NCBI GenBank assembly: GCA_913055155.1
Contig: CAJXJR010000014.1
Coordinates: 42,362-106,361 of the forward strand
Direction of reading: 5' to 3'
DNA from: an uncultured Erythrobacter sp.
GTDB taxonomy: Bacteria; Pseudomonadota; Alphaproteobacteria; Sphingomonadales; Sphingomonadaceae
Length of the DNA: 64,000 nt
The notes under the pieces are model-generated. The model was not told where the DNA came from, searched no databases, and worked only from the letters and a program-made list of their open reading frames with translations. This document shows, piece by piece, positions 30,639-40,713 of the stretch. The position numbers and the translations under genes are program-made. Each line of letters begins with the position of its first letter. Position 1 is the stretch's first letter.

Positions 30639-32121
30639 AGGCAAGACCGCCTGCGTGATCGGCGCCGGTTTCGGCGGCATGGCCCTGGCCATCCGCCTGC
30701 AAAGCGCCGGCATCGCCACCACCGTTGTCGAAAGCCGCGACAAGCCCGGCGGCCGCGCCTATTTCTGGGAAAAGGACGGCTTCACCTTCGATGCCGGGCC
30801 CACCGTGGTGACCGACCCCGATTGCCTGCGCGAACTGTGGGAGCTGACCGGCCACGACATGGACGAGGACCTGGAGCTGATGAAGGTCATGCCCTTCTAC
30901 CGTCTCAACTGGCCCGACGGCACCAACTTCGACTATTCGAACGACGAGGAATACCTGCGCAAGGAAATCATGAAGCTGGAGCCTGCCGACGTGGCTGGAT
31001 ACGACCGCTTCCTCGACTATGCCGCAGGGGTTTACGAGGAAGGCTACGTCAAGCTCGGCACGGTGCCGTTCCTCAAGTTCTCCAGCATGATCAAGGCCGC
31101 GCCCGCGCTGATGAAGAAGCAGGCCTGGCGCAGCGTCTATTCGATGGTGTCGAAGTACATCAAAAACGAGAAGCTGCGCGAGGCGCTGAGCTTCCACACC
31201 CTGCTGGTTGGTGGCAGCCCGATGAAGACCAGCAGCATCTATGCCCTGATCCACAAGCTGGAAAAGGACGGCGGCGTGTGGTGGACGCGCGGCGGCACCA
31301 ACCGCCTTATCGCCGGGATGGTGCGCCACTTCGAGCGGCTGGGCGGCACCATGCGCGTTGGCGATGCGGTTACCCGCGTGGAGACCGAGGGCAAGCGCGC
31401 CAGGGCCGTGCATACCGCCAGCGGCTGGAGCCAGACCTTCGATGCTGTCGCCAGCAATGCCGATATCGTGCATTCCTACAAGGACCTGCTGGGCGACAGC
31501 CAGCGCGGCAAGAGCCATGGCAAGGCGCTGACGAAAAAGAGCTTTTCCCCGTCGCTGTTCGTCGTCCACTTCGGCATCGAGGGCACCTGGCCGGGCATAC
31601 CGCACCACATGATCCTGTTCGGCCCGCGCTATCACGGGCTGCTGGAGGACATTTACTCGAAAGGCGTGCTGCCGGCGGACTTCTCCATCTACCTGCACCA
31701 CCCCACCGTGACCGACCCCAGCATGGCGCCCGAGGGCAAGAGCACCTTCTACGCGCTGGTGCCCGTCGCGCACCTGGGCAAGATGCCGATCGACTGGGAC
31801 AAGGTAGGCCCGGAGCTGGAAAAACGCGTGCTGGACGAGGTCGGCCGCCGCCTGATCCCCGATATCCACGACCGCATCGTGACCAAGTTCCACTACGCAC
31901 CCACCGATTTCGCCGAAGACCTGCACGCCCACATGGGCAGCGCCTTCAGCCTGGAGCCGGTGCTGTGGCAAAGCGCCTGGTTCCGCGGCCACAACCGCGA
32001 CGACGTGATCGAGAACTTCTACCTCGTCGGCGCGGGCACCCATCCGGGCGCCGGCATCCCCGGCGTGGTCGGCAGCGCCAAGGCAACGGCAGGGTTGATG
32101 ATCGAGGACTTGTCGGGGTGA
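30625..32121 (+). CDS. crtI: Phytoene desaturase CrtI
   Basis: VIGAGFGGMALAIRLQSAG; GTHPGAGIPGVVGSAKATAGLM. Confidence 0.96.
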   Translation: MSTPEGKTACVIGAGFGGMALAIRLQSAGIATTVVESRDKPGGRAYFWEKDGFTFDAGPTVVTDPDCLRELWELTGHDMDEDLELMKVMPFYRLNWPDGTNFDYSNDEEYLRKEIMKLEPADVAGYDRFLDYAAGVYEEGYVKLGTVPFLKFSSMIKAAPALMKKQAWRSVYSMVSKYIKNEKLREALSFHTLLVGGSPMKTSSIYALIHKLEKDGGVWWTRGGTNRLIAGMVRHFERLGGTMRVGDAVTRVETEGKRARAVHTASGWSQTFDAVASNADIVHSYKDLLGDSQRGKSHGKALTKKSFSPSLFVVHFGIEGTWPGIPHHMILFGPRYHGLLEDIYSKGVLPADFSIYLHHPTVTDPSMAPEGKSTFYALVPVAHLGKMPIDWDKVGPELEKRVLDEVGRRLIPDIHDRIVTKFHYAPTDFAEDLHAHMGSAFSLEPVLWQSAWFRGHNRDDVIENFYLVGAGTHPGAGIPGVVGSAKATAGLMIEDLSG

Positions 32122-32555
32122 GCGACGTCCTCCTGGCCGTCAACAAGGGGTGGAACTGGTGCGGGCTGAACGCCACCACCGTTCACGCAGTGAGCCCGAT
32201 GGGGCACCTGCTGCTGTCCGACGACGAGGGCTGTTTCTACTACCTCGACACGGACGGGATGGAATTGACACCGCTGGGCGACGAGGATGCTGCCAAGGTT
32301 CACTTCGCCAAGGAAGAGACGCAGGATATCTGGCAAGCAACGGCTCTGGTCGAAGGGGCGCGGCAGTGATTGGGCGACCCGCCCGAAGGCTCGGTTTTCA
32401 CGCTCTCGCCAATTCACTGGATCGACGGGCAATACAGTGTCGATAACATGACGATCCTGCCCTTGGCCGAAATCGTTTTCCTTTCTGGCGATATCGCACA
32501 CCAGTTAAAGGACTTGCCGGATGGGACGCAGGTCAGGATAGAGATTGGCCAATGA
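32118..32555 (+). pseudogene. T6SS Tdi1-C/DUF1851-like gene interrupted by in-frame TGA at 32367-32369
   Basis: GTGA overlap with crtI stop; frame continues past TGA as LGDPPEGSVFTLSPIHWIDGQYSVDNMTILPLAEIVFLSGDIAHQLKDLPDGTQVRIEIGQ, ending in ATGA overlap with the LOG gene. Confidence 0.7.
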
Positions 32556-33148
32556 CCACACAGAAATTCAAACGCCTCGCCGTCTATTGCGGCTCCGCAA
32601 CGCCCGAAGATCCGCGCTACATGCAGCTTGCCCGCCAGGTGGGCGAGACGCTGGCGCGGCAGGGCATCGGTGTTGTCTATGGCGGCGGCAAGGCCGGGCT
32701 GATGGGCGCGGTGGCCTATGGCGCGCTGGATGCGGGCGGCGAAGTGATCGGCGTGATCCCGCAGGCGCTGGTGGACATGGAAGTGGCCAACCCCGATTGC
32801 ACCGAGCTGCACGTGGTCGACACCATGCACCAGCGCAAACAGGCCTTTACCGACCTTTCCGACGGCTTCGTCACCCTGCCCGGCGGCGTCGGCACGCTGG
32901 ACGAATTATGGGAAGCGGTCAGCTGGGCGCAGCTGGGCTATCACCAGAGCCCGGTCGGGCTGCTCAACGCCTTCGGATACTATGACGGCCTGCTGGCGTT
33001 TAACCACAAGATGGCGGAAGTGGGCTTTGTCAGGCCCGCGCACCGCGATATCCTGATCGTGGAAGATACGCTGGAGACCTTGCTGGGCGCCATGGCCGCT
33101 TACAAACCCATCCAGACTATCGTGCAGATGCGCGCGGAGGACCTGTGA
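32552..33148 (+). CDS. LOG family protein (TIGR00730 type)
   Basis: VYCGSA...GIGVVYGGGKAGLMG; LPGGVGTLDELWE. Confidence 0.93.
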   Translation: MTTQKFKRLAVYCGSATPEDPRYMQLARQVGETLARQGIGVVYGGGKAGLMGAVAYGALDAGGEVIGVIPQALVDMEVANPDCTELHVVDTMHQRKQAFTDLSDGFVTLPGGVGTLDELWEAVSWAQLGYHQSPVGLLNAFGYYDGLLAFNHKMAEVGFVRPAHRDILIVEDTLETLLGAMAAYKPIQTIVQMRAEDL

Positions 33149-34251
33149 GCACGAAGCGGGTCAAACCTCGGCCGCTGGTGGCGAGCCAGCTGGTCAAGGC
33201 GACCCCGCGCCAGCACGGCGGTAGCCGTTCCCGCGCCGCGCTGGTGGCCAAGGCCCGCGAAAGCATCGCCAAAGGCTCCAAGAGCTTTGCCGTCGCCAGC
33301 ATGCTGTTCGACCGCGCCACGCGAGAGCGGGCGCACCTGCTCTATGCCTGGTGCCGCCGGTGCGACGACATTGCCGACGGGCAGGAATACGGCTTTCGCG
33401 ATGGCGCCCGCCAGCTCGACCTGGACGAAGCCAATGCCAGGGACCGGGTGGAAGCGATCCGCGTGCTCACCCACCGCGCGCTGGAGGGGCAGCCCACCGC
33501 CGATATCCATTTCGACGCGCTGGGACAGGTCGCCACCGAAGTCGGCCTGACCCGCGAGATGTGCGACGACGTGATCGATGGCTTTGCGCTGGATGCCGAA
33601 GGCTGGCGCCCGCGCAGCGAAGGCGACCTGATGCGCTACTGCTATCACGTGGCGGGCGCGGTGGGCGTGATGATGGCCAGGGTGATGGGCGTGCCTGCCG
33701 ACGCGCAGGACACGCTGGGTCGCGCCTGCGACCTGGGTCTGGCCTTCCAGCTCAACAACATCGCACGCGACCTGTGGGACGATGACGCTGCCGGGCGTTG
33801 CTACCTGCCCGAGGAATGGCTGGCGGAGATGGACATTCCGCCCGGCCAGCTGATGAAGCCTGCCTATCGCGCGCAGCTGGTGGAGCTGGCAGGCCGCCTT
33901 GTCGCGCTGGCCCGCGTGCACGATGCCTCTGCCCGGATCGGCGCGGGACGACTGAAATTCCGCCAGCGCTGGGCGGTGCTGTCTGCGGCCAACATCTACG
34001 GCGCGATTGGCGAAGAGGTGGCACGGCTGGGCGAAGCGGCGTGGGATCACCGCGTGCACACCGGTACCGCGCAAAAGCTGGGGCACGTGGCCCGCGCGCT
34101 GAAGGAAAGCGTGGCGGGATCCTACCCGCCCGAGGAAGAACCGAAGTGGACGCGCGGACAGCTGATGGTGATGGCACGCATGGCGGGGCCGGTTCCGGGG
34201 GTGCCCAACACGCCGCTGCGCGACGAAGGGGTGCGGCGCAAGGAAGACTGA
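33145..34251 (+). CDS. crtB: Phytoene synthase CrtB
   Basis: YAWCRRCDDIADG; YCYHVAGAVGVMM; NIARDLWDDDAAGRCYLPEEWL. Confidence 0.95.
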   Translation: MSTKRVKPRPLVASQLVKATPRQHGGSRSRAALVAKARESIAKGSKSFAVASMLFDRATRERAHLLYAWCRRCDDIADGQEYGFRDGARQLDLDEANARDRVEAIRVLTHRALEGQPTADIHFDALGQVATEVGLTREMCDDVIDGFALDAEGWRPRSEGDLMRYCYHVAGAVGVMMARVMGVPADAQDTLGRACDLGLAFQLNNIARDLWDDDAAGRCYLPEEWLAEMDIPPGQLMKPAYRAQLVELAGRLVALARVHDASARIGAGRLKFRQRWAVLSAANIYGAIGEEVARLGEAAWDHRVHTGTAQKLGHVARALKESVAGSYPPEEEPKWTRGQLMVMARMAGPVPGVPNTPLRDEGVRRKED

Positions 34252-34303
34252 TCGCGTCAGCTCAAAGGTTGCATTTGCAACGAAATGCGGGGAAGCACGG
34301 GGC

Positions 34304-36178
34304 ATGATTGCAAAGCTTCTGATTGCCAATCGCGGCGAGATTGCCTGCCGCATCATCCGCACCGCGCGCGCCTTGGGGATTGCCACGGTGGCGGTCTATT
34401 CCGATGCCGATGCGAAAGCGCTGCACGTGCGGCAAGCCGACGAGGCGGTACACATCGGCCCCTCGCCTGCCGCCGAAAGCTACCTTGTGGGCGAGAAGAT
34501 CATCGCCGCGGCGAAGCAGACCGGGGCCGAGGCAGTGCACCCCGGCTACGGCTTCCTGTCGGAAAATGCCGCCTTTGCGCAGGCCGTGATCGATGCCGGG
34601 CTGGTGTGGGTCGGGCCCAAGCCTGCCAGCATCGAGGCGATGGGCCTGAAGGATGCCGCGAAAAAGCTGATGCGCGAGGCGGGCGTGCCCGTCACACCGG
34701 GCTACGAAGGCGAGGACCAGTCGGTCGAACGGCTAAAGTCCGAAGCCGACGCTATCGGCTATCCCGTGCTCATCAAGGCCGTGGCTGGCGGCGGCGGCAA
34801 GGGCATGCGAAAAGTCGATTCAGAACAAGGCTTTGAGTCCGCTCTGGAATCGTGCAAACGTGAAGCGAAGTCGAGCTTTGGCAACGAAGAGGTCCTGCTC
34901 GAAAAATGGATCACCTCGCCCCGCCATATCGAGGTGCAGGTGTTCGGCGACAGCCACGGCAACGTCGTCCACCTGTTCGAACGCGACTGCTCGCTGCAAC
35001 GCCGCCACCAGAAGGTGATCGAGGAAGCCCCCGCCCCCGGCATGGACGAGGCGACTCGCGAGGAAATCTGCGCCGCCGCCGTGCGCGCGGCCAAGGCGGT
35101 GGACTACGAGGGCGCGGGCACGATCGAATTCATCGCCGATGCCAGCGAAGGCCTGCGCGCCGACCGCATCTTCTTCATGGAGATGAACACGCGCCTGCAG
35201 GTGGAACACCCGGTGACCGAAGAGATCACCGGGGTGAACCTTGTCGAATGGCAGTTGCGCGTGGCGAGCGGCGAGCCGTTGCCGCTCAAGCAGGAGGACT
35301 TGTCGATCAACGGCTGGGCCATCGAGGCGCGGCTCTATGCCGAGGACCCAGCGAAGGGGTTCCTGCCGAGCACGGGGCCACTTACGCGTCTCGAACTCTT
35401 GGGTGACCGGATAGAAACCGGCGTCAGGCAGGGTGGCGAGGTCTCGGCTTTCTACGATCCGATGATCGCCAAGCTCGTGGTTCACCGCAGTGATCGCGCT
35501 GCGGCTATCCGATCGCTGGCACTTGATTGCTCCGAAGTGACCTGCTGGCCCGTGCGCACCAACGCAGAATTCCTCTGGCGCGCGCTTGAACACGAGACGT
35601 TCCGCTCAGGCACAATGACCACCGGCTTTCTCGAAGCCGAGGGCGACGCCCTTCGGCCAAGCGGCGAACCTTCCGTCGAAGCTCTTCAGGCCCTGTCCGA
35701 CCATTTCATCGACAGGGCAGAGCAAGCTTTACCGCCGGAGTTGGTCGGCTTGCGGCTCAACGCCCCGAAAGCACAGCCGTTGATGAAGTTCAGCATCGGT
35801 AACGCCACTTTCGAGTATCGCCATCAATGGGACACTCCGCTGGCGGGGCGGCACGTGGAAGATCTCGATGAGGGGGTGCTGGTAAACGATCTTGGCACCA
35901 CTTTCGTCGCCACCCTTGCGCGCAGCGAGACAACCAGTGTCCACGCCCACGACGGCGACATCATCGCGCCCATGCCGGGCAAGGTCATCGCGGTCGATGT
36001 GGCTGAGGGCGATGCGGTCACCGCAGGTCAGCGGCTCCTGGTGCTGGAGGCGATGAAGATGGAGCACGCGCTTACCGCGCCGTTCGATGGCACGGTGACG
36101 CAGTTGTCCGCCAGCGAAGGGGCGCAGGTGCAGGTCGAAGCCGTGCTGGCCGTGGTGGAGGCGGCGTCCGACGAATAA
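34304..36178 (+). CDS. Acetyl/propionyl/methylcrotonyl-CoA carboxylase biotin-carrying alpha subunit
   Basis: IAKLLIANRGEIACRIIRTARALGI; C-terminal LEAMKMEH biotinyl motif. Confidence 0.95.
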   Translation: MIAKLLIANRGEIACRIIRTARALGIATVAVYSDADAKALHVRQADEAVHIGPSPAAESYLVGEKIIAAAKQTGAEAVHPGYGFLSENAAFAQAVIDAGLVWVGPKPASIEAMGLKDAAKKLMREAGVPVTPGYEGEDQSVERLKSEADAIGYPVLIKAVAGGGGKGMRKVDSEQGFESALESCKREAKSSFGNEEVLLEKWITSPRHIEVQVFGDSHGNVVHLFERDCSLQRRHQKVIEEAPAPGMDEATREEICAAAVRAAKAVDYEGAGTIEFIADASEGLRADRIFFMEMNTRLQVEHPVTEEITGVNLVEWQLRVASGEPLPLKQEDLSINGWAIEARLYAEDPAKGFLPSTGPLTRLELLGDRIETGVRQGGEVSAFYDPMIAKLVVHRSDRAAAIRSLALDCSEVTCWPVRTNAEFLWRALEHETFRSGTMTTGFLEAEGDALRPSGEPSVEALQALSDHFIDRAEQALPPELVGLRLNAPKAQPLMKFSIGNATFEYRHQWDTPLAGRHVEDLDEGVLVNDLGTTFVATLARSETTSVHAHDGDIIAPMPGKVIAVDVAEGDAVTAGQRLLVLEAMKMEHALTAPFDGTVTQLSASEGAQVQVEAVLAVVEAASDE

Positions 36179-36183
36179 GTCGT

Positions 36184-36285
36184 CGTCATTGCGAGCGCAG
36201 CGAAGCAATCCATCTCCTGCCGTTCGCACCTGGTGAAGCATTGGGAGATGGATTGCCGCGTCGCCTGCGGCTCCTCGCAATGACG
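36184..36285. repeat. REP-like intergenic inverted repeat (CGTCATTGCGAG ... CTCGCAATGACG)
   Basis: 12-bp terminal inverted repeats and internal CAATCCATCTCC/GGAGATGGATTG. Confidence 0.85.
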
Positions 36286-36293
36286 ATCTTTGG

Positions 36294-37766
36294 CTAGCCG
36301 CCCATGAACTCGCGCAAGGCAGCCTGTTCGGCTTCGCTCATGTGCACGCCCAGCTTGGTGCGGCGCCACAGGATATCGTCCGCGGTCTGCGCCCATTCCG
36401 TGTCGCGCAGGTAGGTGACTTCGGCCTCGCTCAGCCCCGCGCCGAAATTGCGGCCAAGGTCGTCCCAACCCTTCGCCTCGCCCAGCCAGTCCACCGCGCG
36501 GGTGCCGTAGGCGCGGCCCACGCGCTGCACGTCGCGGGCCGAGAGGAAGGGATATTCCTCGCCCAGCACTTCCAGCAGGAAGGGCTGCGCATTGCGGTCT
36601 ATGTCGCCACCGGGCAGCGGGGCGTTGCCGGTCCACGGCTGGCCGATCAGCGTCGGCACGCGCCCCGCCAGCTTGTCCACAGCTTCCTCCGCCACGTGGC
36701 GGTAGGAGGTGATCTTGCCGCCGTACACGCCCAGGATCGGCGCGCCGCGCCCCTCGTCGCTCAAGGCCAGCCGGTAGCCGCGCGAGGCGGCTTCGGGACG
36801 GCCAGAGCCATCGTCCACCAGCGCGCGCACGCCGGCATAGGTCCACACCACGTCGTCGGGCGTAACGTCGTGTTCGAAATAGCGGTTAACCGCGTCGCAC
36901 AGGTAGCGGATCTCTTCCGCGCTGGCTTCCACGTCGTCCAGCGAGCCGGGGTGGTCGGCATCGGTCGTGCCCACCAGCGTATAGTCGCCTTCCCATGGAA
37001 TGGCGAAGCAGATGCGCGTGTCGGGCTGCTGCAGGATATAGGCGCACTCGTGGTCGAACAGCTTGGGCACGACGATATGCGATCCGCGCACGCGGCGAAT
37101 GCCGTAGGCGGGGTTCTCGCCCGCCAGCCGCGCCAGGTCGTCCGCACCGGGGCCGGCAGCATTTACCAGCGCGCGGCCCTCGAAGGTCTCTCCGCCCGCT
37201 TCCACCTGCCACACGTCGCCCACGCGCCGGGCAGCGGTTACGGGCGTGCGGGTGCGGATCGTCGCGCCGTGCTCGGCCGCGTCGAGCGCGTTCAGCACCA
37301 CCAGCCGGGCATCGTCGACCCATCCGTCCGAATACTCGAAACCACTGGTATATTGCGGCTCCAGCGGGCCGCCCGCGCGGTGCTTGTGCAGGTTGACGCT
37401 GCGGGTTTTCTTCAGGCCGCCTTTCCCGCCGATGTGATCGTAGAGGAACAGCCCGGTGCGCAGCATCCACTTGGGCCGCATCGACTTCGTCACCGGCAAC
37501 ACGAAACGCATCGGCCAGATGATGTGCGGCGCGATGGACCACAGCGTCTCGCGCTCCGTCAGCGCCTCGCGCACCAGGGCGAATTCATAGTATTCGAGAT
37601 AGCGCAGGCCGCCGTGCACCAGCTTGGTGCTCTTGCTGGAGGTGCCGCTGGCAAGGTCGCCCTTTTCCAGCAGCAGCACCTTCGCCCCCCGCCCTGCCGC
37701 ATCGCGCGCCACGCCCGCGCCGTTCACCCCGCCGCCGATCACGATCAGGTCGAACAGCTCGCTCAT
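36294..37766 (-). CDS. glpD: Aerobic glycerol-3-phosphate dehydrogenase GlpD
   Basis: DLIVIGGGVNGAGVARDAAGRG; SSKSTKLVHGGLRYLEYYEFALVREALTER. Confidence 0.95.
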   Translation of the reverse strand: MSELFDLIVIGGGVNGAGVARDAAGRGAKVLLLEKGDLASGTSSKSTKLVHGGLRYLEYYEFALVREALTERETLWSIAPHIIWPMRFVLPVTKSMRPKWMLRTGLFLYDHIGGKGGLKKTRSVNLHKHRAGGPLEPQYTSGFEYSDGWVDDARLVVLNALDAAEHGATIRTRTPVTAARRVGDVWQVEAGGETFEGRALVNAAGPGADDLARLAGENPAYGIRRVRGSHIVVPKLFDHECAYILQQPDTRICFAIPWEGDYTLVGTTDADHPGSLDDVEASAEEIRYLCDAVNRYFEHDVTPDDVVWTYAGVRALVDDGSGRPEAASRGYRLALSDEGRGAPILGVYGGKITSYRHVAEEAVDKLAGRVPTLIGQPWTGNAPLPGGDIDRNAQPFLLEVLGEEYPFLSARDVQRVGRAYGTRAVDWLGEAKGWDDLGRNFGAGLSEAEVTYLRDTEWAQTADDILWRRTKLGVHMSEAEQAALREFMGG

Positions 37767-39025
37767 GGCATCACCTCGGCACGCGGCGGAATGGGCGCGT
37801 TCAGGCGGCGGAACAGCCGGCCTTTCTCGCTGTACAGAACCAGCGCCAGGGCCAGGCTGGAACAGATCAGCAGTGCCCAGGCGAAGGGGATCGGCGTACC
37901 GTCGTAGGCTTGCCCGATCACCATGCCCACCAAGGCAGCACCGAACATGCGGAAGAAGGTCTGAATGCTGCTGGCAGATCCGGCGATATGCGCAAATGGC
38001 TGCATGGCGATGGAGCCGAAGTTGGCGCCCAGGAAACCCAGTAGCGCCAGGTTCACGCTCATCAGGGGCACGAACCAAGCGATGCTGCCGGGGTGGGCGT
38101 AGGACGACCAGACCTGCACCGCGCTGACCGCCATGAACATCAGCACCCCGAAGTGCGACACGCGTCGCGCGCCAAAGCGCATGACGATGCGCGAATTGAC
38201 GAGGTTGGTGAAGCTCATCATCGCCGCCGTTGCACCGAACAGCACGGGGAAGGCGGCATCGCTGATGCCGAAGGCGTCCTGGTACAGCTGCTGGCCGGAA
38301 TTGACGTAGCCGAACACCCCGCCCATCACCAGCAGCGAGCCGAGCACATAGCCGATCGACGACCGGTTGATCAGCGCCACGGTCATGTTGCGGGCGATGA
38401 CCGGCAGGTTCACCCGCTGGCGATTCTCCACCGCCAACGTTTCGGGAAGGCGGAAATAGACCCAGATGGCCGTAGCCGCGCCCACCAGCGCTAGCGCGAC
38501 GAAGATCATCCGCCAGCTGCCGAAGACAAGGATTGCCTGACCCAGGCTGGGCGCGAACACCGGCACCGAAATGAACACCGCGGCAATGGTCGACATCAGT
38601 CGTGCCATCCCGTCCCCTTCGTACAGGTCGCGCACGATGGCGGTTGGCACCACCATCAATCCGGCACCCAGCAGGCCCGTAATTGCGCGCAGCACGATCA
38701 TGCTGGTGAAATCGGTCAACATGGAGGTGACCAGCGAGAGAATGGAGAAGGCGATCAGCGCCAGGAAGATGATCGGGCGGCGACCGAACCTGTCGGCAAA
38801 GCTGCCCGGCACCAGGCAGCCCACCCCCATCATGATGGTGTAGACCGCGATGATGAGCTGGCGTTCGTTGCCCTCACCCACCCCCAGGTCCACGGCGATC
38901 TCGTCCAGCGCGGGCAGCATGGCATCGATGCCTAGCGCATTGAGGCTCATCAGCAGCGCCAGCAACACGATAAGCTCGCGCTTGCCCAAAGGCAGGGAAT
39001 CGAGGGGACTGGCGGTGGTGGCCAT
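37763..39025 (-). CDS. Bcr/CflA-type MFS multidrug efflux transporter
   Basis: 12-TM pattern; DMLPAL-like ALGIDAMLPALDEIA; GSFADRFGRRPII. Confidence 0.9.
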   Translation of the reverse strand: MATTASPLDSLPLGKRELIVLLALLMSLNALGIDAMLPALDEIAVDLGVGEGNERQLIIAVYTIMMGVGCLVPGSFADRFGRRPIIFLALIAFSILSLVTSMLTDFTSMIVLRAITGLLGAGLMVVPTAIVRDLYEGDGMARLMSTIAAVFISVPVFAPSLGQAILVFGSWRMIFVALALVGAATAIWVYFRLPETLAVENRQRVNLPVIARNMTVALINRSSIGYVLGSLLVMGGVFGYVNSGQQLYQDAFGISDAAFPVLFGATAAMMSFTNLVNSRIVMRFGARRVSHFGVLMFMAVSAVQVWSSYAHPGSIAWFVPLMSVNLALLGFLGANFGSIAMQPFAHIAGSASSIQTFFRMFGAALVGMVIGQAYDGTPIPFAWALLICSSLALALVLYSEKGRLFRRLNAPIPPRAEVMP

Positions 39026-39105
39026 GGTTCCAAAGCCCTAACCCCGGCAGCGGGGCGAGAAAAGGATTAAGTCAATTTCGTGCCGAAAGGCTATGGTGGC
39101 AGGCA

Positions 39106-40263
39106 ATGGCGAATCCCGATCATGGCGAGCCTGCAGCTGAGCAGCAGGATGGCGACGAACTGCCGCCCGAGGCCCCCGGCCTGCGCAAGATCATCCATGT
39201 CGATATGGATGCCTTTTTCGCCAGCGTGGAACAGCGCGACCATCCGGAGCTGCGCGGCAAGTCGGTGGCCGTGGGCGGATCCAGCGGGCGCGGCGTGGTG
39301 GCCGCCGCCAGCTACGAAGCGCGCAAGTTCGGCGTGCGCTCTGCCATGCCGTCGGTCACCGCCCGGCGCAAATGCCCCGACCTGGTGTTCGTGAAGCACC
39401 GCTTCGAAGTCTATCGCGAGGTCTCCGAACAGATCCGCGCAATCTTCCACCACTACACCCCGCATGTCGAACCGCTCAGCCTCGACGAGGCCTATCTCGA
39501 CGTGACCGAGGATCGCCACGGCCTGGGCAGCGCCACGGCCATTGCCCAGGCGATCCGCAAGCGCATTCGCGAGGAAACGCAGCTGACGGCCAGCGCGGGG
39601 GTTTCGTACAACAAGTTCCTGGCCAAGCTGGCGAGCGACCAGAACAAGCCCGATGGCCTGTGCGTGATCCGGCCCGGCGAAGGCGCGGCTTTCGTGCAGA
39701 GCCTGCCCGTGCGGCGGTTCCACGGCGTGGGACCCAAGGGGGCGGAGAAGATGGCGCGGCTGGGCATCGAAACGGGTGCCGACCTTGCGGCGAAAGACCG
39801 CGCGTGGCTGGCGCAGCACTTCGGCAGTTTCGGCGACTACCTCTATCGTGCCGCGCGCGGGATCGACCTCAGGCCCGTGCGCGCCAATCGCGTGCGCAAG
39901 TCCATCGGCGCAGAGCGCACGTTCAGCCAGGATATCTCTGCCGAAGACGAGTTGCGCGATACGCTGGAGCGGATCATCGCCGTGGTGTGGGACCGGATTG
40001 CCGAGAAGCAGGCAAAGGGCCGCACGGTCACGCTGAAACTGAAATACACCGATTTCCAGATCGCCACCCGGTCGCGCAGCCAACCGCATGCTGTGGCGGA
40101 CAAGCAGGATTTTGCGCGGATCGCGCGAGCCATTCTGGAGGACGAGATGCCCCTGCCCATGCCGATCCGGCTGATGGGGCTGACGCTCAGCAACCTGGAG
40201 ATCGATCCCGGCGACGAGCGCAAGGGTCTGGGCCGCGACGACGCGCAGCTATCACTGTTGTAG
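39106..40263 (+). CDS. dinB: DNA polymerase IV
   Basis: IIHVDMDAFFASVEQRDHPELRGK; SLDEAYLDVT; SYNKFLAKLASD. Confidence 0.96.
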   Translation: MANPDHGEPAAEQQDGDELPPEAPGLRKIIHVDMDAFFASVEQRDHPELRGKSVAVGGSSGRGVVAAASYEARKFGVRSAMPSVTARRKCPDLVFVKHRFEVYREVSEQIRAIFHHYTPHVEPLSLDEAYLDVTEDRHGLGSATAIAQAIRKRIREETQLTASAGVSYNKFLAKLASDQNKPDGLCVIRPGEGAAFVQSLPVRRFHGVGPKGAEKMARLGIETGADLAAKDRAWLAQHFGSFGDYLYRAARGIDLRPVRANRVRKSIGAERTFSQDISAEDELRDTLERIIAVVWDRIAEKQAKGRTVTLKLKYTDFQIATRSRSQPHAVADKQDFARIARAILEDEMPLPMPIRLMGLTLSNLEIDPGDERKGLGRDDAQLSLL

Positions 40264-40713
40264 GTGTTTCAGCCGTCGCTGCGTCGGTCTGGTCAACGGA
40301 TGCGGCAAGGCATCGAGCGAAAACCAGCGGGCCTCGATAACTTCGCGCCGATCCGGCACGGGTTCGCTTGCCACCCGCGCTGCGAAGATCCAGTTGCGCT
40401 GCGGCACGCCGTGCATGGTCTCTTCGCCCTCATGCAGCAGCACCAGTTCGACGAGCTCGCAAGCCAGTTCCTCGCGCACCTCGCGGCGCACGGCCATGTC
40501 GGGGTCTTCGGAAAGGCTCGCCCCGCCCGCAGGCATGGTCCAGCCGGGCGGGCCATAGGACTGGCGGATCAGCAGGATATGCTCGTCTTCATTGCGGATG
40601 AACACCGACACCCCGGCGATGCGCGGTCTGACCAGGCGCAGGTAGGTTTTGCGCACCAGGTAGCCCAACGGCATCACCGCCCGGTGCAGCGGAGCTGGGA
40701 TCAGGTGAAGCAT
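40252..40713 (-). CDS. NUDIX hydrolase
   Basis: WTMPAGGASLSEDPDMAVRREVREELACEL. Confidence 0.88.
   Translation of the reverse strand: MLHLIPAPLHRAVMPLGYLVRKTYLRLVRPRIAGVSVFIRNEDEHILLIRQSYGPPGWTMPAGGASLSEDPDMAVRREVREELACELVELVLLHEGEETMHGVPQRNWIFAARVASEPVPDRREVIEARWFSLDALPHPLTRPTQRRLKHLQQ

Noticed and set aside
27869-32369. Stop-codon recoding to explain the in-frame TAA (27869) and TGA (32367)
   Set aside because: Different stop codons in unrelated genes, and no recoding element (such as a SECIS-like hairpin) was recognised; independent nonsense mutations or sequence errors are simpler
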